Shown here: positions 42,333-50,797 of the stretch, in pieces
How positions within the stretch are numbered: position 1 is the first letter of the stretch
How the letters are laid out: each line of letters begins with the position of its first letter
Assembly (NCBI RefSeq): GCF_900099925.1
Contig: NZ_FNDE01000007.1
Location: 1-64,000, forward strand
Source: Aneurinibacillus thermoaerophilus
GTDB lineage: Bacteria > Bacillota > Bacilli > Aneurinibacillales > Aneurinibacillaceae
Direction: 5' to 3'
DNA: 64,000 nt
Translations under genes and position numbers: made by a program
The notes under the pieces: generated by a model
What the model saw: only the letters and a program-made list of their open reading frames with translations
Told to the model about the DNA's origin: nothing
Databases searched by the model: none

Positions 42333-43862
42333 TTATGCCGAATCGCGGATTCCTGTGTTGGCCTTGACTAGGACTTCGTCAAATTTCGCATCGCTTTCGC
42401 GGCGGCCAAAGATAATAGCGCCGAGATAAGCAGCAATGAAACCGGCCGGCACGGAAATGAGCGCCGGGTTAGTCAGGCTGATTAGTGGCGTGCCGACGAG
42501 GATTGCTTTGCCTGGTGTTGGATCAAGCACATTTGGACTTACTACAACAAGAATAAGCGCTGTGAAGAGACCGACAAGCATGCCGGTAATGGCGCCTGCC
42601 GTGTTAAATCTTCGCCAGAAAATCGTGTACATAATAACCGGCAGATTTGCGCTGGCGGCTACGCAGAACGCCAACGATACGAGGAACGCTACGTTCATTT
42701 TTTGCGCGAACAGAGCCAAGATAACAGATGCAACTGCAACGCCTACGGAAGCATAGCGGGCAGCCAGCATTTGTTCCCTTTCCGTGGCTTTGCCTTTACG
42801 GATAATATGGCTGTAGAAGTCGTGCGCGAACGCGGAGGCCGCCGCCAAAACAAGGCCCGCTACTACCGCTAGAATGGTGGCAAAAGCAACCGCTGCGACG
42901 AATGCCATCAAAAAGTCGCCGCCCAATTCACGCGCAAGCAGCGGAGCCGCCATGTTTCCAGCTTTGTTTGCCTCGATAATCGTTTCGTTGCCGACAAACG
43001 CGGCAGCACCGAAGCCGAGGAAAATCGTCATAATATAGAATAGGCCGATGAGCCAGGTTGCGTATACAACTGATTTTCGTGCGGTTTGCGCGTCCTTCAC
43101 TGTAAAGAAACGAATCAAGATATGCGGCAGTCCCGCTGTTCCAAGGACGAGTGCAATGTTAATGGAAATCGTATCAAGTCCGTTTTTATACTTGACGCCT
43201 GGATTCAGGAACGCGTCGCCAAGCGGTGTTGCTTTTTTCATGTGATTAAACATTTCCACAAAGTTAAAGTGAAATTTCGCGAATACCATTAGGGAGATGA
43301 TGAACGTACCAACCATAAGCAGTATTGCTTTTACGATTTGTACCCAACTGGTGGCTGTCATGCCTCCGAAGATGACGTAAATTGTCATGAGCGTGCCGAC
43401 AATCAATACAGAGGTGGTGTAATCCAGGCCGAGCAAAAGCTTAATTAATGCGCCTGCGCCTACAAGTTGAGCAATCATATAAAAAATGGAAATGGCAATG
43501 GTGCTTAGCGCCGCCACCCCGCGAACTTTTGCATTGTTGAAGCGGGCGGCAATCATGTCTGCCATCGTGTATTTGCCAAGGTTGCGGAGCGGTTCGGCAA
43601 CGATGTACAGAACGACCAAATATGCGACGAGATAACCTATGCTGAAGAAGAAGCCGTCAAAGCCGGTCAACGCGATGGCACCAGCGATGCCGAGGAACGA
43701 AGCGGCCGACATGTAATCGCCGGCAATCGCTAGACCGTTCTGCCATCCGGTCAGGCCGCCGCCTGCTGTGTAGAATTCGCTCGTCGTATTGGTTTTTTTC
43801 GAAGCGTAGTATGTGATAACAAGCGTTGCAGCCACGATGAGAAGAAAGAATGTAAATGCCAT
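42333..43862 (-). CDS. sodium:solute symporter, acetate permease type (ActP/YwcA-like)
   Basis: 509 aa with 13 predicted membrane helices. SSS-family pattern: YASKKTNTTSEFYTAGG, WQNGLAIAGDYMSAASFLG (sodium site), GLPHILIRFFTVKDAQTAR, LAFCVAASANLPVIMYT. This and the adjoining DUF485 gene match the E. coli yjcH-actP and B. subtilis ywcB-ywcA arrangement, so acetate or short monocarboxylates are the likely substrate. Its ATG shares one base with the DUF485 stop. Functionally coherent with acsA and PHB synthesis. Confidence 0.92.
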   Translation of the reverse strand: MAFTFFLLIVAATLVITYYASKKTNTTSEFYTAGGGLTGWQNGLAIAGDYMSAASFLGIAGAIALTGFDGFFFSIGYLVAYLVVLYIVAEPLRNLGKYTMADMIAARFNNAKVRGVAALSTIAISIFYMIAQLVGAGALIKLLLGLDYTTSVLIVGTLMTIYVIFGGMTATSWVQIVKAILLMVGTFIISLMVFAKFHFNFVEMFNHMKKATPLGDAFLNPGVKYKNGLDTISINIALVLGTAGLPHILIRFFTVKDAQTARKSVVYATWLIGLFYIMTIFLGFGAAAFVGNETIIEANKAGNMAAPLLARELGGDFLMAFVAAVAFATILAVVAGLVLAAASAFAHDFYSHIIRKGKATEREQMLAARYASVGVAVASVILALFAQKMNVAFLVSLAFCVAASANLPVIMYTIFWRRFNTAGAITGMLVGLFTALILVVVSPNVLDPTPGKAILVGTPLISLTNPALISVPAGFIAAYLGAIIFGRRESDAKFDEVLVKANTGIRDSA

Positions 43863-44221
43863 TACTGTTGCCCCCTTTTTTGGAGCTCTTCGATAATTTC
43901 ATCGGCGAGTTTGTCAAAAGAGGAGGCTTTGCGGGTATAAATCATACATAATGCCCATGTCATAATAAATTGGCCGAAAGCATACAGCCACGCCCAAGTG
44001 ATAGAGCCAATCGCGGGAATGTTTAATATGTTGCTATATGACGTCAGAATTGGAAGTGTGTAATAAAAAATTATGAAAAAGACGCACATAGGAACGATAA
44101 AATTTCTTTTCGCTTGTATCAAACTTTTGAATTTTTTACTTTGAGCTATAGCTGTATAGTCAATGTTTTGCTCTTGGATTCTTCCCGTGCCGGAAGATTT
44201 GTTTTGTGCGAGGTTTTCCAT
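43862..44221 (-). CDS. DUF485 membrane protein, symporter partner (YjcH/YwcB-like)
   Basis: 119 aa. A hydrophilic N-terminus (1-38) then two membrane helices (NFIVPMCVFFIIFYYTLPILTSY and WLYAFGQFIMTWALCMIYT) and a charged tail, the DUF485 pattern. Role probably in assembly or activity of the neighbouring symporter. RBS GGGGTGA; first gene of the pair. A cre-like site lies about 75 bases upstream. Confidence 0.92.
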   Translation of the reverse strand: MENLAQNKSSGTGRIQEQNIDYTAIAQSKKFKSLIQAKRNFIVPMCVFFIIFYYTLPILTSYSNILNIPAIGSITWAWLYAFGQFIMTWALCMIYTRKASSFDKLADEIIEELQKRGQQ

Positions 44222-44292
44222 ACAGTTTCACCCCAATCTTTATTAGTTTTTTCTATCTTTCTTTGTGTAGAAACATTCATCACCCCCCCAGT

Positions 44293-44307
44293 AATAAAGC
44301 GTTTACA
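44293..44307. promoter_or_regulatory. cre-like site upstream of the symporter pair
   Basis: AATAAAGCGTTTACA matches WTGNAANCGNWWNCA at 13 of 15 positions (TG replaced by AT). Located 72-86 bases before the DUF485 start; catabolite control of an acetate permease would be expected. Confidence 0.35.
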
Positions 44308-44424
44308 AAATTGTTCGTCCGAAAGATATGTTCAGAACTCACCATAATATTAAAATATTTTTAAAAAAATTAAAACTAAATATATTCGACATATTTAGAC
44401 AAATGATACAAATGATAGAAAAAG

Positions 44425-44464
44425 AAAGCAAGCAGAGAAAGTTTAGCGTTTTTCTGCTTGCTTG
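44425..44464 (-). terminator. terminator after the YtfP-like gene
   Basis: AAAGCAAGCAGA / TTCTGCTTGCTT stem; on the minus strand a T-rich tract follows. About 17 bases after the stop. Confidence 0.8.
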
Positions 44465-44480
44465 GCGGATAGCAAAGCGT

Positions 44481-45794
44481 TTATCGTTCTTTGTTTTTTT
44501 GCTTTAACGGAACAAAGCTTTCTTCTATTCCGAGAGCCTGTCTGGCAGCAGCCAAGCCTGCTGCGTGGCCGGTTGTAAAAGCGACAGTAATATTGTAGCC
44601 GCCTGTATGTGCATGCACATCAAGCACTTCCCCGGCAAAAAAGAGACCGCGCTTTAATTTAGATTGTAAGCTTTTTGGATCGATTTCTTTTACGCTGACT
44701 CCGCCGCCTGTCACCGTAGCTTGTTCAAGCGGCAACGTGCCTGTAATCGTAACGGGAAACTGTTTGATAAGCCGCGCCATTTCGTACCATTTCGTCCGGG
44801 AAATATGTGGATACGTTATCCCTTCATCAATACCGGACAATTCAAGAATAAGCTGAAGCAGTCGTTCCGGGAGATAGGCGCGCAGCACGTTTTTGATCGC
44901 TTTTTTTGGTTCACGTTCCATTAGGTTCATCATTTCTTGGACGATATCATCCTGTGTTTTTTCCGGTAAAATGTCAATGGTTAAAAGGAGCGGAACAGGT
45001 CCGAATTTCCGTTGTGCAACGGAAACGTAATGACTTACGCGTAGCGTAGCCGGACCGGAGATACCAAAATGGGTAAACAGCATGTCGCCTTCTTCGGTGC
45101 AGATTTTTTTGCCTTTTGGGTTCCATAGCGTTAGATAGACGCTGCGCAGCGAGAGACCCTGCAATCTCGTTTCTTTAATATAGTTATCACAAGCCGTCAA
45201 TGGTACAGCTGTAGGAAACAGATCGGTGATGGTATGGCCGACAGCCCGGGCCCACGGATAAGCATCTCCAGTAGAGCCGGTGCTCGGAACGGAGCATCCG
45301 CCTGTCGCGACGATCACATGGTGACAATGAATGATTTCACCGGATGCAAGCTCTACACCTGCCACTCCGGCATCAGTATATAACAGCTGTTTGACCGGCT
45401 CATTTGTGCGTATCGTTACGTTGAGCCTGCGCACTTCGCCAATGAGCGCATCCACTACGGTTTTTGCTTTGTCGCTGACCGGAAACATCCGACCGCGATC
45501 TTCTTCTTTCAGCCGGATGCCCAATCCGGTAAAAAAGGCGATAATATCTTGGTTTCCGAAGCTGTTTAGCGCGCTGTACAAAAATTTGCCGTTGCCAGGC
45601 ACGTTTTTTATGAGTTCTTCCAGCGGTTTGGCATTGGTGACATTGCATCGGCCTCCCCCGGAAATCATAAGCTTTCTTCCAAGTTTATTTCCTTTATCGA
45701 GAAGCAATACTTTCGCTTTTTGGGAGGCGGCAGCTACGCAGGCCATGAGGCCGGCCGGCCCTCCGCCGATTACGATAACATCCCACTGTGACAT
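44481..45794 (-). CDS. HI0933-family flavoprotein (YtfP-like)
   Basis: 437 aa. Rossmann FAD motif VIVIGGGPAGLMACVAAA at the start, the family block GRKLMISGGGRCNVTN, and C-terminal RGLFFAGEVLDVHAHTGGYN. Family members (YhiN/YtfP/BaiN) are NAD(P)-dependent flavin oxidoreductases of uncertain physiological role. ATG 45794 after GACGGTGG; the frame remains open 43 codons upstream but has no ribosome site there. Confidence 0.92.
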   Translation of the reverse strand: MSQWDVIVIGGGPAGLMACVAAASQKAKVLLLDKGNKLGRKLMISGGGRCNVTNAKPLEELIKNVPGNGKFLYSALNSFGNQDIIAFFTGLGIRLKEEDRGRMFPVSDKAKTVVDALIGEVRRLNVTIRTNEPVKQLLYTDAGVAGVELASGEIIHCHHVIVATGGCSVPSTGSTGDAYPWARAVGHTITDLFPTAVPLTACDNYIKETRLQGLSLRSVYLTLWNPKGKKICTEEGDMLFTHFGISGPATLRVSHYVSVAQRKFGPVPLLLTIDILPEKTQDDIVQEMMNLMEREPKKAIKNVLRAYLPERLLQLILELSGIDEGITYPHISRTKWYEMARLIKQFPVTITGTLPLEQATVTGGGVSVKEIDPKSLQSKLKRGLFFAGEVLDVHAHTGGYNITVAFTTGHAAGLAAARQALGIEESFVPLKQKNKER

Positions 45795-45995
45795 AAAACC
45801 ACCGTCTTTCTTTTGTATATGTTTGTCTTGTGATATCGTATCTTGATTCGCACTTTTATATTTTTGACATGGTTCTTTTAAATTGCAACTATCCTGAATA
45901 AAAAAGTTCTGGTTTTTCCGCACACTTTATATCCAGTAAGTGGTATAATATTTAAAGAAGCGCTTCAAACATTAGTGGCATGGGAGGGGTCTGCC

Positions 45996-46175
45996 ATGGA
46001 AAGATACTTGAAGCTTTTATCAGAAAATGCGCAAAAGAACGGCAATATCTATCAATTTGTGCTTGAGTTGATTCGTCAGGTTACGTTTGATGCAAGTTTA
46101 TCATCCAAAGAGCGCATGGATGAAATAAAAAAAATATACTGGGCTTTGGAAGAATATGTTGCTGTGCAGAATTAG
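45996..46175 (+). CDS. small hypothetical protein, 59 aa
   Basis: A helical, charged polypeptide (MERYLKLLSENAQKNGNIYQ...) with no recognised family. GGGAGGGG lies 6 bases ahead of ATG 45996 and a terminator follows the stop immediately, supporting a genuine short gene. Divergent from the flavoprotein gene. Confidence 0.65.
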   Translation: MERYLKLLSENAQKNGNIYQFVLELIRQVTFDASLSSKERMDEIKKIYWALEEYVAVQN

Positions 46176-46176
46176 A

Positions 46177-46196
46177 CCGTTCTTTTGAACGGTCTT
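46177..46196 (+). terminator. terminator after the 59-aa gene
   Basis: GACCGTTC/GAACGGTC with a TTTT loop directly after the TAG. Confidence 0.75.
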
Positions 46197-46252
46197 AGAT
46201 TGAAGGCAAACTCCCTTGTTACGCAAGAAACAGGGGAGTTTGCCTTCAATCT
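46197..46252. repeat. dispersed hairpin repeat, copy 2 (19-bp perfect arms)
   Basis: AGATTGAAGGCAAACTCCC and its exact complement GGGAGTTTGCCTTCAATCT enclose an 18-base centre containing CGCAAGAAAC. Nearly the same sequence occurs at 17073-17116. Stable stem-loop with no T tract, hence not simply a terminator. Confidence 0.75.
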
Positions 46253-46321
46253 GAGGCGCTTATCAAGCGTTTCCTTCTTCTGCCCAAATTGCAGATTTTC
46301 CGAGCAGGAAACCCCATCGCC

Positions 46322-46359
46322 TTTATATATTGGAGTGTCAAATGCTCCAATATATAAAA
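46322..46359. repeat. AT-rich inverted repeat
   Basis: TTTATATATTGGAG and CTCCAATATATAAA form a 14-bp perfect stem around TGTCAAATG. It lies in the gap before the etf/fix operon; function unknown (relic of a small element or RNA hairpin). Confidence 0.5.
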
Positions 46360-46645
46360 GAAAGTGTAATTTTTCACAAAAATATTAGCAGGAATCCTCG
46401 TGTGGACAGCGAATAAAATAATTATAGTAAATGGATTAAGAAACAAATGCTGCAGATACATATTTTCACACATCCCACCATAAATACTATTATTATGATA
46501 ATAAAACTCAGAATATTCAGTTTTCCTCTACTATATCTCTTCTCGGTTGCACAATCCAGTTCTTTATTTCTTGTTAGCATCATAGCTCAACTTGTGTATG
46601 TAATTTTTTTCACGATATATTCATTTTGCACAAGGAGGCTTTTTT
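46360..46645 (+). other. AT-rich leader and promoter region of fixABCX
   Basis: No gene seen. A weak sigma-A-like pair TTGTGT (46592-46597) and TATATT (46616-46621) with an 18-base spacer lies just ahead of the etfB ribosome site AAGGAGG; start of transcription not otherwise visible. Confidence 0.4.
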
Positions 46646-47470
46646 ATGCACATTCTCGTTTGTGTCAAGCAGGTGCCGGATACGAAAATTATCAAGGTAG
46701 ATCCCAAGACGAACACGCTGGATCGGCGTGGCGTGCCAGCGATTTTAAATCCGTATGATACGCATGCTGTTGAAGAAGCGGTGCGACTGCGCGCCCGATA
46801 CGGAGGCAAAGTATCTGTACTGTCGATGGGCCCTCCCCAGGCTGTAGTCGCGATTAAAAAATGTGTGGAAATCGGTGCGGATGAAGGGTATTTAATTTCG
46901 GATCGTGCATTCGCCGGTGCGGATACGCTGGCGACTAGCTACGCGCTGTCGCGGGCGATTTACCGCATTATGAAAGTAGAGCCGATCGATCTAATCATAT
47001 GCGGAAAAATGGCGATTGACGGTGACACAGGACAAGTCGGACCCGGTATCGCGCGTCGGCTCGATATTCCGCCTTTAACCGGCATCAAAAAAGTGGTTGA
47101 GATAAATAAAGAGAAACGGCGAATTATTGTGCACCGCAAATTGGAAGACGGCTATGAAGTGCTGGAGTCATCCATCCCCTGTTTGCTGACAGTGGAGAAA
47201 GAAATTAACGAAGTGTCTTATTCTCCGTTGCCGAACATGATTCGCGCTGCACGCTACAAGCCGGTGGTTTGGACAGTCGATGACTTGGAAGACGTAGATC
47301 GTTCCCAGCTTGGATTGAAAGGCTCGCCCACGATTGTGGGCAAGATGTTTACCCCGCCGAAACCGCAGGGTGGAAAACGCCTTGAAGGCACGGCAGATCA
47401 GCAAGTAGAGCAGCTTGTGAACGCATTGTTGAAGGAAAAACGCGAATTGTTTGTGCAAGGGGGCAGGTAA
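46646..47470 (+). CDS. fixA: electron transfer flavoprotein beta subunit (FixA/EtfB)
   Basis: 274 aa. MHILVCVKQVPDTKI start, ALNPYD-like ILNPYDTHAVEEAVRL, nucleotide loop GKMAIDGDTGQVGPGIARRL and LTVEKEINEVSYSPLPN. The Fix/bifurcating group keeps long C-termini as here. First gene of a four-gene operon fixA-B-C-X. RBS AAGGAGG. Confidence 0.93.
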   Translation: MHILVCVKQVPDTKIIKVDPKTNTLDRRGVPAILNPYDTHAVEEAVRLRARYGGKVSVLSMGPPQAVVAIKKCVEIGADEGYLISDRAFAGADTLATSYALSRAIYRIMKVEPIDLIICGKMAIDGDTGQVGPGIARRLDIPPLTGIKKVVEINKEKRRIIVHRKLEDGYEVLESSIPCLLTVEKEINEVSYSPLPNMIRAARYKPVVWTVDDLEDVDRSQLGLKGSPTIVGKMFTPPKPQGGKRLEGTADQQVEQLVNALLKEKRELFVQGGR

Positions 47471-47471
47471 G

Positions 47472-48824
47472 ATGGCTGTTACGATTTCCAGCGCCTGTAT
47501 TTCGTGTGGCACATGTGTTGATACATGCCCGGTTAGCGCCCTGTATTTAGGCCCGGACAAATGTGAAGTAGACCCGGCAAAATGCGAAGAATGCCAGGAA
47601 TGTATTCCCGTATGTCCAACGGAAGCGATTAGCTTGCCGAATCCGACCAAGAAAGCCGTATCGAAATCTTCTCCGGCAGAAGCGGCTGCCTCAACGGAGA
47701 CGGTCGCGCTGCCAAAGCAGGATGAAGTGAAGCATGCGGCGCAGGAACCCATCGCCATGATTGAAACAAAGGCACCCACGAAAGCGAAGAAGCCGACAGA
47801 TAAGTTTGCCGATTATGAAGGGGTGTGGGTGTTTATTGACCAGACGGACGGTAAAATTGCAGGCGTTTCGCTGGAACTGCTAGGTGCAGGGCGCCGGCTT
47901 GCTGATAAGTTAAATGTGCCGCTTTCCGGATTTATACTTGGCTATCAGATTGAGCATTTGGCACAGACGTGTTTTGAATATGGCGCGGACGTTATGTACA
48001 TGATTGATGACCCACTTTTGAAAACATACCGTTCCGAAACGTACATGAAAGGGACGGTAGACCTGTGCAATAAATACAAGCCGGAAATTATTTTGTACGG
48101 AGCCACCACGAACGGCAAGGATTTGGCCAGCGCCGTGGCGACAGATCTTGCGACCGGCCTGACCGCCGACTGTACCATCCTTGATGTAAACGTAGAGAAA
48201 CGGCTTCTGGAAGCGAGCCGTCCCGCTTTTGGCGGTAATATCATGGCGACCATTCTTTGCAAGAATCACCGCCCGCAGATGGCGACAGTCCGTTCCAAAG
48301 TGATGAAAGCGCTCGAACCGCAGCCGGGGCGTACCGGTGTTTTGATTCATGAGCCGTTTGGCTTGCGTGAGGACGATGTAAAAACGAAAGTACTAGAAAT
48401 TGTACGTGAGGCTGGAAATAGGGTAAAACTGGATGAAGCGCACATTATTGTCGCTGGCGGAAAAGGATTGGGCGACGCACGAGGTTTCCGGATTTGCTAT
48501 GAATTGGCGGAAGTGCTTGGTGCGAGCGTTGGTGCCAGCCGGGACGCGGTGGAAGCCGGATGGATTAGCCATCAGCATCAGGTCGGGCAGACCGGGGTGA
48601 CTGTTACGCCAAAAATTTATTTTGCGATCGGAATTTCCGGAGCCGTGCAGCATGTGGTGGGTATGCAAAATTCCGAAATTATTATTGCGATCAACAAAGA
48701 TCCGAATGCACCTATTCATAATGTTGCTACGTACAGCATTGTCGGCGATGCGTTTGAAATTGTGCCGAAACTGATTACAGAGTTCAAAAAAGTGGTCAAA
48801 GGTGGTGAAGCGGTCAATGTCTGA
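47472..48824 (+). CDS. fixB: electron transfer flavoprotein alpha subunit with N-terminal ferredoxin (FixB/EtfA)
   Basis: 450 aa, about 120 longer than plain EtfA. Residues 1-60 form a 2[4Fe-4S] ferredoxin (CISCGTCVDTCP and CEECQECIPVCP), then a Lys/Ala/Pro-rich linker (65-115), then EtfA with the FAD domain GGKGLGDARGF, SRDAVEAGWISHQHQVGQTG, YFAIGISGAVQHVVGMQ and NKDPNAPI. The ferredoxin may accept or relay the low-potential electrons. Start ATG 47472 just after the fixA stop. RBS GGGGGCAGGT. Confidence 0.94.
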   Translation: MAVTISSACISCGTCVDTCPVSALYLGPDKCEVDPAKCEECQECIPVCPTEAISLPNPTKKAVSKSSPAEAAASTETVALPKQDEVKHAAQEPIAMIETKAPTKAKKPTDKFADYEGVWVFIDQTDGKIAGVSLELLGAGRRLADKLNVPLSGFILGYQIEHLAQTCFEYGADVMYMIDDPLLKTYRSETYMKGTVDLCNKYKPEIILYGATTNGKDLASAVATDLATGLTADCTILDVNVEKRLLEASRPAFGGNIMATILCKNHRPQMATVRSKVMKALEPQPGRTGVLIHEPFGLREDDVKTKVLEIVREAGNRVKLDEAHIIVAGGKGLGDARGFRICYELAEVLGASVGASRDAVEAGWISHQHQVGQTGVTVTPKIYFAIGISGAVQHVVGMQNSEIIIAINKDPNAPIHNVATYSIVGDAFEIVPKLITEFKKVVKGGEAVNV

Positions 48825-50112
48825 GAAGTTTGACGCGATTGTTGTTGGCGCCGGCCCGGCTGGAACGTCTGCCGCGTATACGATGGCGAAAGCCGGATTG
48901 AATGTGCTAGTAATTGAAAGAGGTGAGTATCCAGGTGCCAAAAACGTAATGGGTGGAGTGTTGTACCGCCATCAGATGGAAGAAATGATTCCCGGTTTTT
49001 ATAAGGAAGCGCCGGTCGAGCGTCCGGTTGTGGAGCAGCGTTTTTGGTTTTTGGGCGAAGAGTCTGTATTTACAGGTGGATACAAAGGTCTGGAATGGGC
49101 GAAAGAACCGTACAATAATTTCACCGTTCTGCGTGCTAAGTTTGACCAATGGTACGCAAGCAAAGCTGTTGAGCAAGGCGCTTTGCTTATTAATGAAACG
49201 GTAGTGACAGAATGTATTGTGGAAGACGGACGGGTAGTTGGTGTGCGCACGGATCGTCCGGACGGCGATGTATATGCAGACGTTGTGGTGCTCGCTGATG
49301 GGGTAAATTCGCTTCTCGCTAAATCGCTTGGGTTTCACAAAGAGTTTAAGCCGGATCAGGTGGCGCTGGCGGTGATGGAAGTGCTCAATCTGCCTGCGGA
49401 AAAAATTGAGGATCGTTTTAACTTAGAGCCGAATCAGGGTGCGACAATTGAAATTTTTGGCGATGCGACCAAAGGTGTGCTGGGAACAGGCTTTATTTAT
49501 ACGAATAAAGAAAGCATTAATATTGGTGTCGGCGCGACATTATCCGGAATTATTAAGCATAGACTGCGTCCGTACGATTTGTTGGAGTATTTAAAAAAAC
49601 ATCCGATTGTTCGTCCGTTGATTCGCGGTGGAGAACCGATGGAATACGCGGCGCATCTGATTCCGGAAGGAGGTTTCCATGCGATGCCAAAAATCGTAGG
49701 CAATGGTGTGATGGTTGTCGGTGATGCCGGACAGATGGTTAACAGCGTTCATCGTGAAGGAAGTAACATGGCGATGACATCAGGGAGACTCGCGGCGGAA
49801 ACGATCATTCTTGCGAAAGAGGCAAATGATTTTTCAGAGAATATGCTGGACACGTACCGCGTGCGTTTGCTTGATAGCTTCGTCGGTCAGGATCTCAAGA
49901 AATACAAAGATGCGACACATACGTTTGAAAACTATCCGCAGTATTTCAAAGAATATATCCCGATGATTAACAAGGCGGCCAGTCAGTTCTTTACAGTGGA
50001 CGGCGTGCCCAAGAAAGAAAAACAGAAGAAAATACTGAAGAGTTTGATGGAAAGGAAGAGCAAACTGAGCATGGTGCAAGATATTTATCGTGCATGGAAG
50101 GTGATGAAATAA
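48817..50112 (+). CDS. fixC: ETF-quinone oxidoreductase FixC
   Basis: 431 aa FAD protein of the FixC/ETF-QO family: DAIVVGAGPAGTSAAYTMAKAG, PGAKNVMGGVLY, GVNSLLAKSLG, VVGDAGQMVNSVHREGSNMAMTSG. It passes electrons from EtfAB to quinone. Start ATG 48817 overlaps the fixB stop by 8 bases, with AAAGGTGGTG upstream. Confidence 0.94.
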   Translation: MSEKFDAIVVGAGPAGTSAAYTMAKAGLNVLVIERGEYPGAKNVMGGVLYRHQMEEMIPGFYKEAPVERPVVEQRFWFLGEESVFTGGYKGLEWAKEPYNNFTVLRAKFDQWYASKAVEQGALLINETVVTECIVEDGRVVGVRTDRPDGDVYADVVVLADGVNSLLAKSLGFHKEFKPDQVALAVMEVLNLPAEKIEDRFNLEPNQGATIEIFGDATKGVLGTGFIYTNKESINIGVGATLSGIIKHRLRPYDLLEYLKKHPIVRPLIRGGEPMEYAAHLIPEGGFHAMPKIVGNGVMVVGDAGQMVNSVHREGSNMAMTSGRLAAETIILAKEANDFSENMLDTYRVRLLDSFVGQDLKKYKDATHTFENYPQYFKEYIPMINKAASQFFTVDGVPKKEKQKKILKSLMERKSKLSMVQDIYRAWKVMK

Positions 50113-50408
50113 TGGATATCATACCGCGTACAAATACGATTGAAGAGAAACAATATCTGGTGAGATTCAGGGCGGATACGCAGTCACATTTGCATGTGCT
50201 GGATCACGACATTTGCGCGACGAAGTGTCCTGATAAGCTGTGTACAGTGTTCTGTCCAGCGGAAGTATATAAGTGGGAAGGCATGCGAATGGCGGTCGGT
50301 TACGAAGGTTGCCACGAGTGCGGCAGCTGTAGAATCGGCTGCCCATATCAGAACATTAAGTGGGAGTATCCGAAGGGTGGTCACGGCATAGTGTTCAGGT
50401 TGGCATAG
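50112..50408 (+). CDS. fixX: ferredoxin-like protein FixX
   Basis: 98 aa. Two cysteine clusters CATKCPDKLCTVFCP and CHECGSCRIGCP, the FixX/ETF-QO C-terminal ferredoxin pattern. It pairs with FixC to make a complete ETF-QO. The ATG overlaps the fixC stop as TAATG. Last gene of the operon; no good terminator seen before the pseudogene downstream. Confidence 0.94.
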   Translation: MDIIPRTNTIEEKQYLVRFRADTQSHLHVLDHDICATKCPDKLCTVFCPAEVYKWEGMRMAVGYEGCHECGSCRIGCPYQNIKWEYPKGGHGIVFRLA

Positions 50409-50426
50409 GAGGAATAAGTAAAAGAC

Positions 50427-50617
50427 AAAAGAGGGTTACTGGGTCTATTCATTACACGCACGCCGCTAGGTTTTATGAGCATCATGGGATTAATCGCCTT
50501 GGCAGGCATTGTTGTACGCAACGGTATTGTACTGATTGAGTTTATTGAAGATTCGAGGCAGGAAGGAATGGATGTAAAGGAAGCGGTTATCAAGGCCGCA
50601 TCCGCCCGTTTCCGTCC
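50427..50617 (+). pseudogene. RND efflux transporter fragment (AcrB type)
   Basis: About 63 codons reading LFITRTPLGFMSIMGLIALAG followed by VRNGIVLIEFIED and KEAVIKAASARFRP, which is the signature of the last third of AcrB-like RND pumps, normally about 1000 aa. Both ends are abrupt; the 3' end runs straight into an inverted-repeat element. No start. Clearly a relic. Confidence 0.85.
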
Positions 50618-50745
50618 TAATAAAACAACACCCAAGAACTATCAAAGATCATGAGCCGCCTGTTTAACCTTCTGCGGAAAAACGGGTGGAAATCCCATTG
50701 ATACGGGAAGAAAATGGTCTTTGATATATTGGGTGTTGTTTATTA
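50618..50745. mobile_element. 128-bp element with terminal inverted repeats (MITE-like)
   Basis: The left end TAATAAAACAACACCCAA... and right end ...TTGGGTGTTGTTTATTA are near-perfect complements over the first 16-17 bases. Inner ATCAAAGATCA and TGGTCTTTGAT extend the match with small gaps. No coding frame inside. It joins the RND fragment and is probably an internally deleted insertion sequence. Confidence 0.6.
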
Positions 50746-50797
50746 TTATACCGCTTCTGCTTGTAAGATAATGAATGTTCAGGTTAACGCAATTTGT

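Noticed and set aside
45955-45968. GAAGCGCTTC palindrome looking like a cre site upstream of the 59-aa gene.
   Set aside because: The outer TG/CA positions of the cre consensus are wrong (three mismatches).
46246-46473. 75-codon minus-strand frame in the gap before fixA.
   Set aside because: It lies across the hairpin repeats, lacks a ribosome site and has no recognisable protein pattern.
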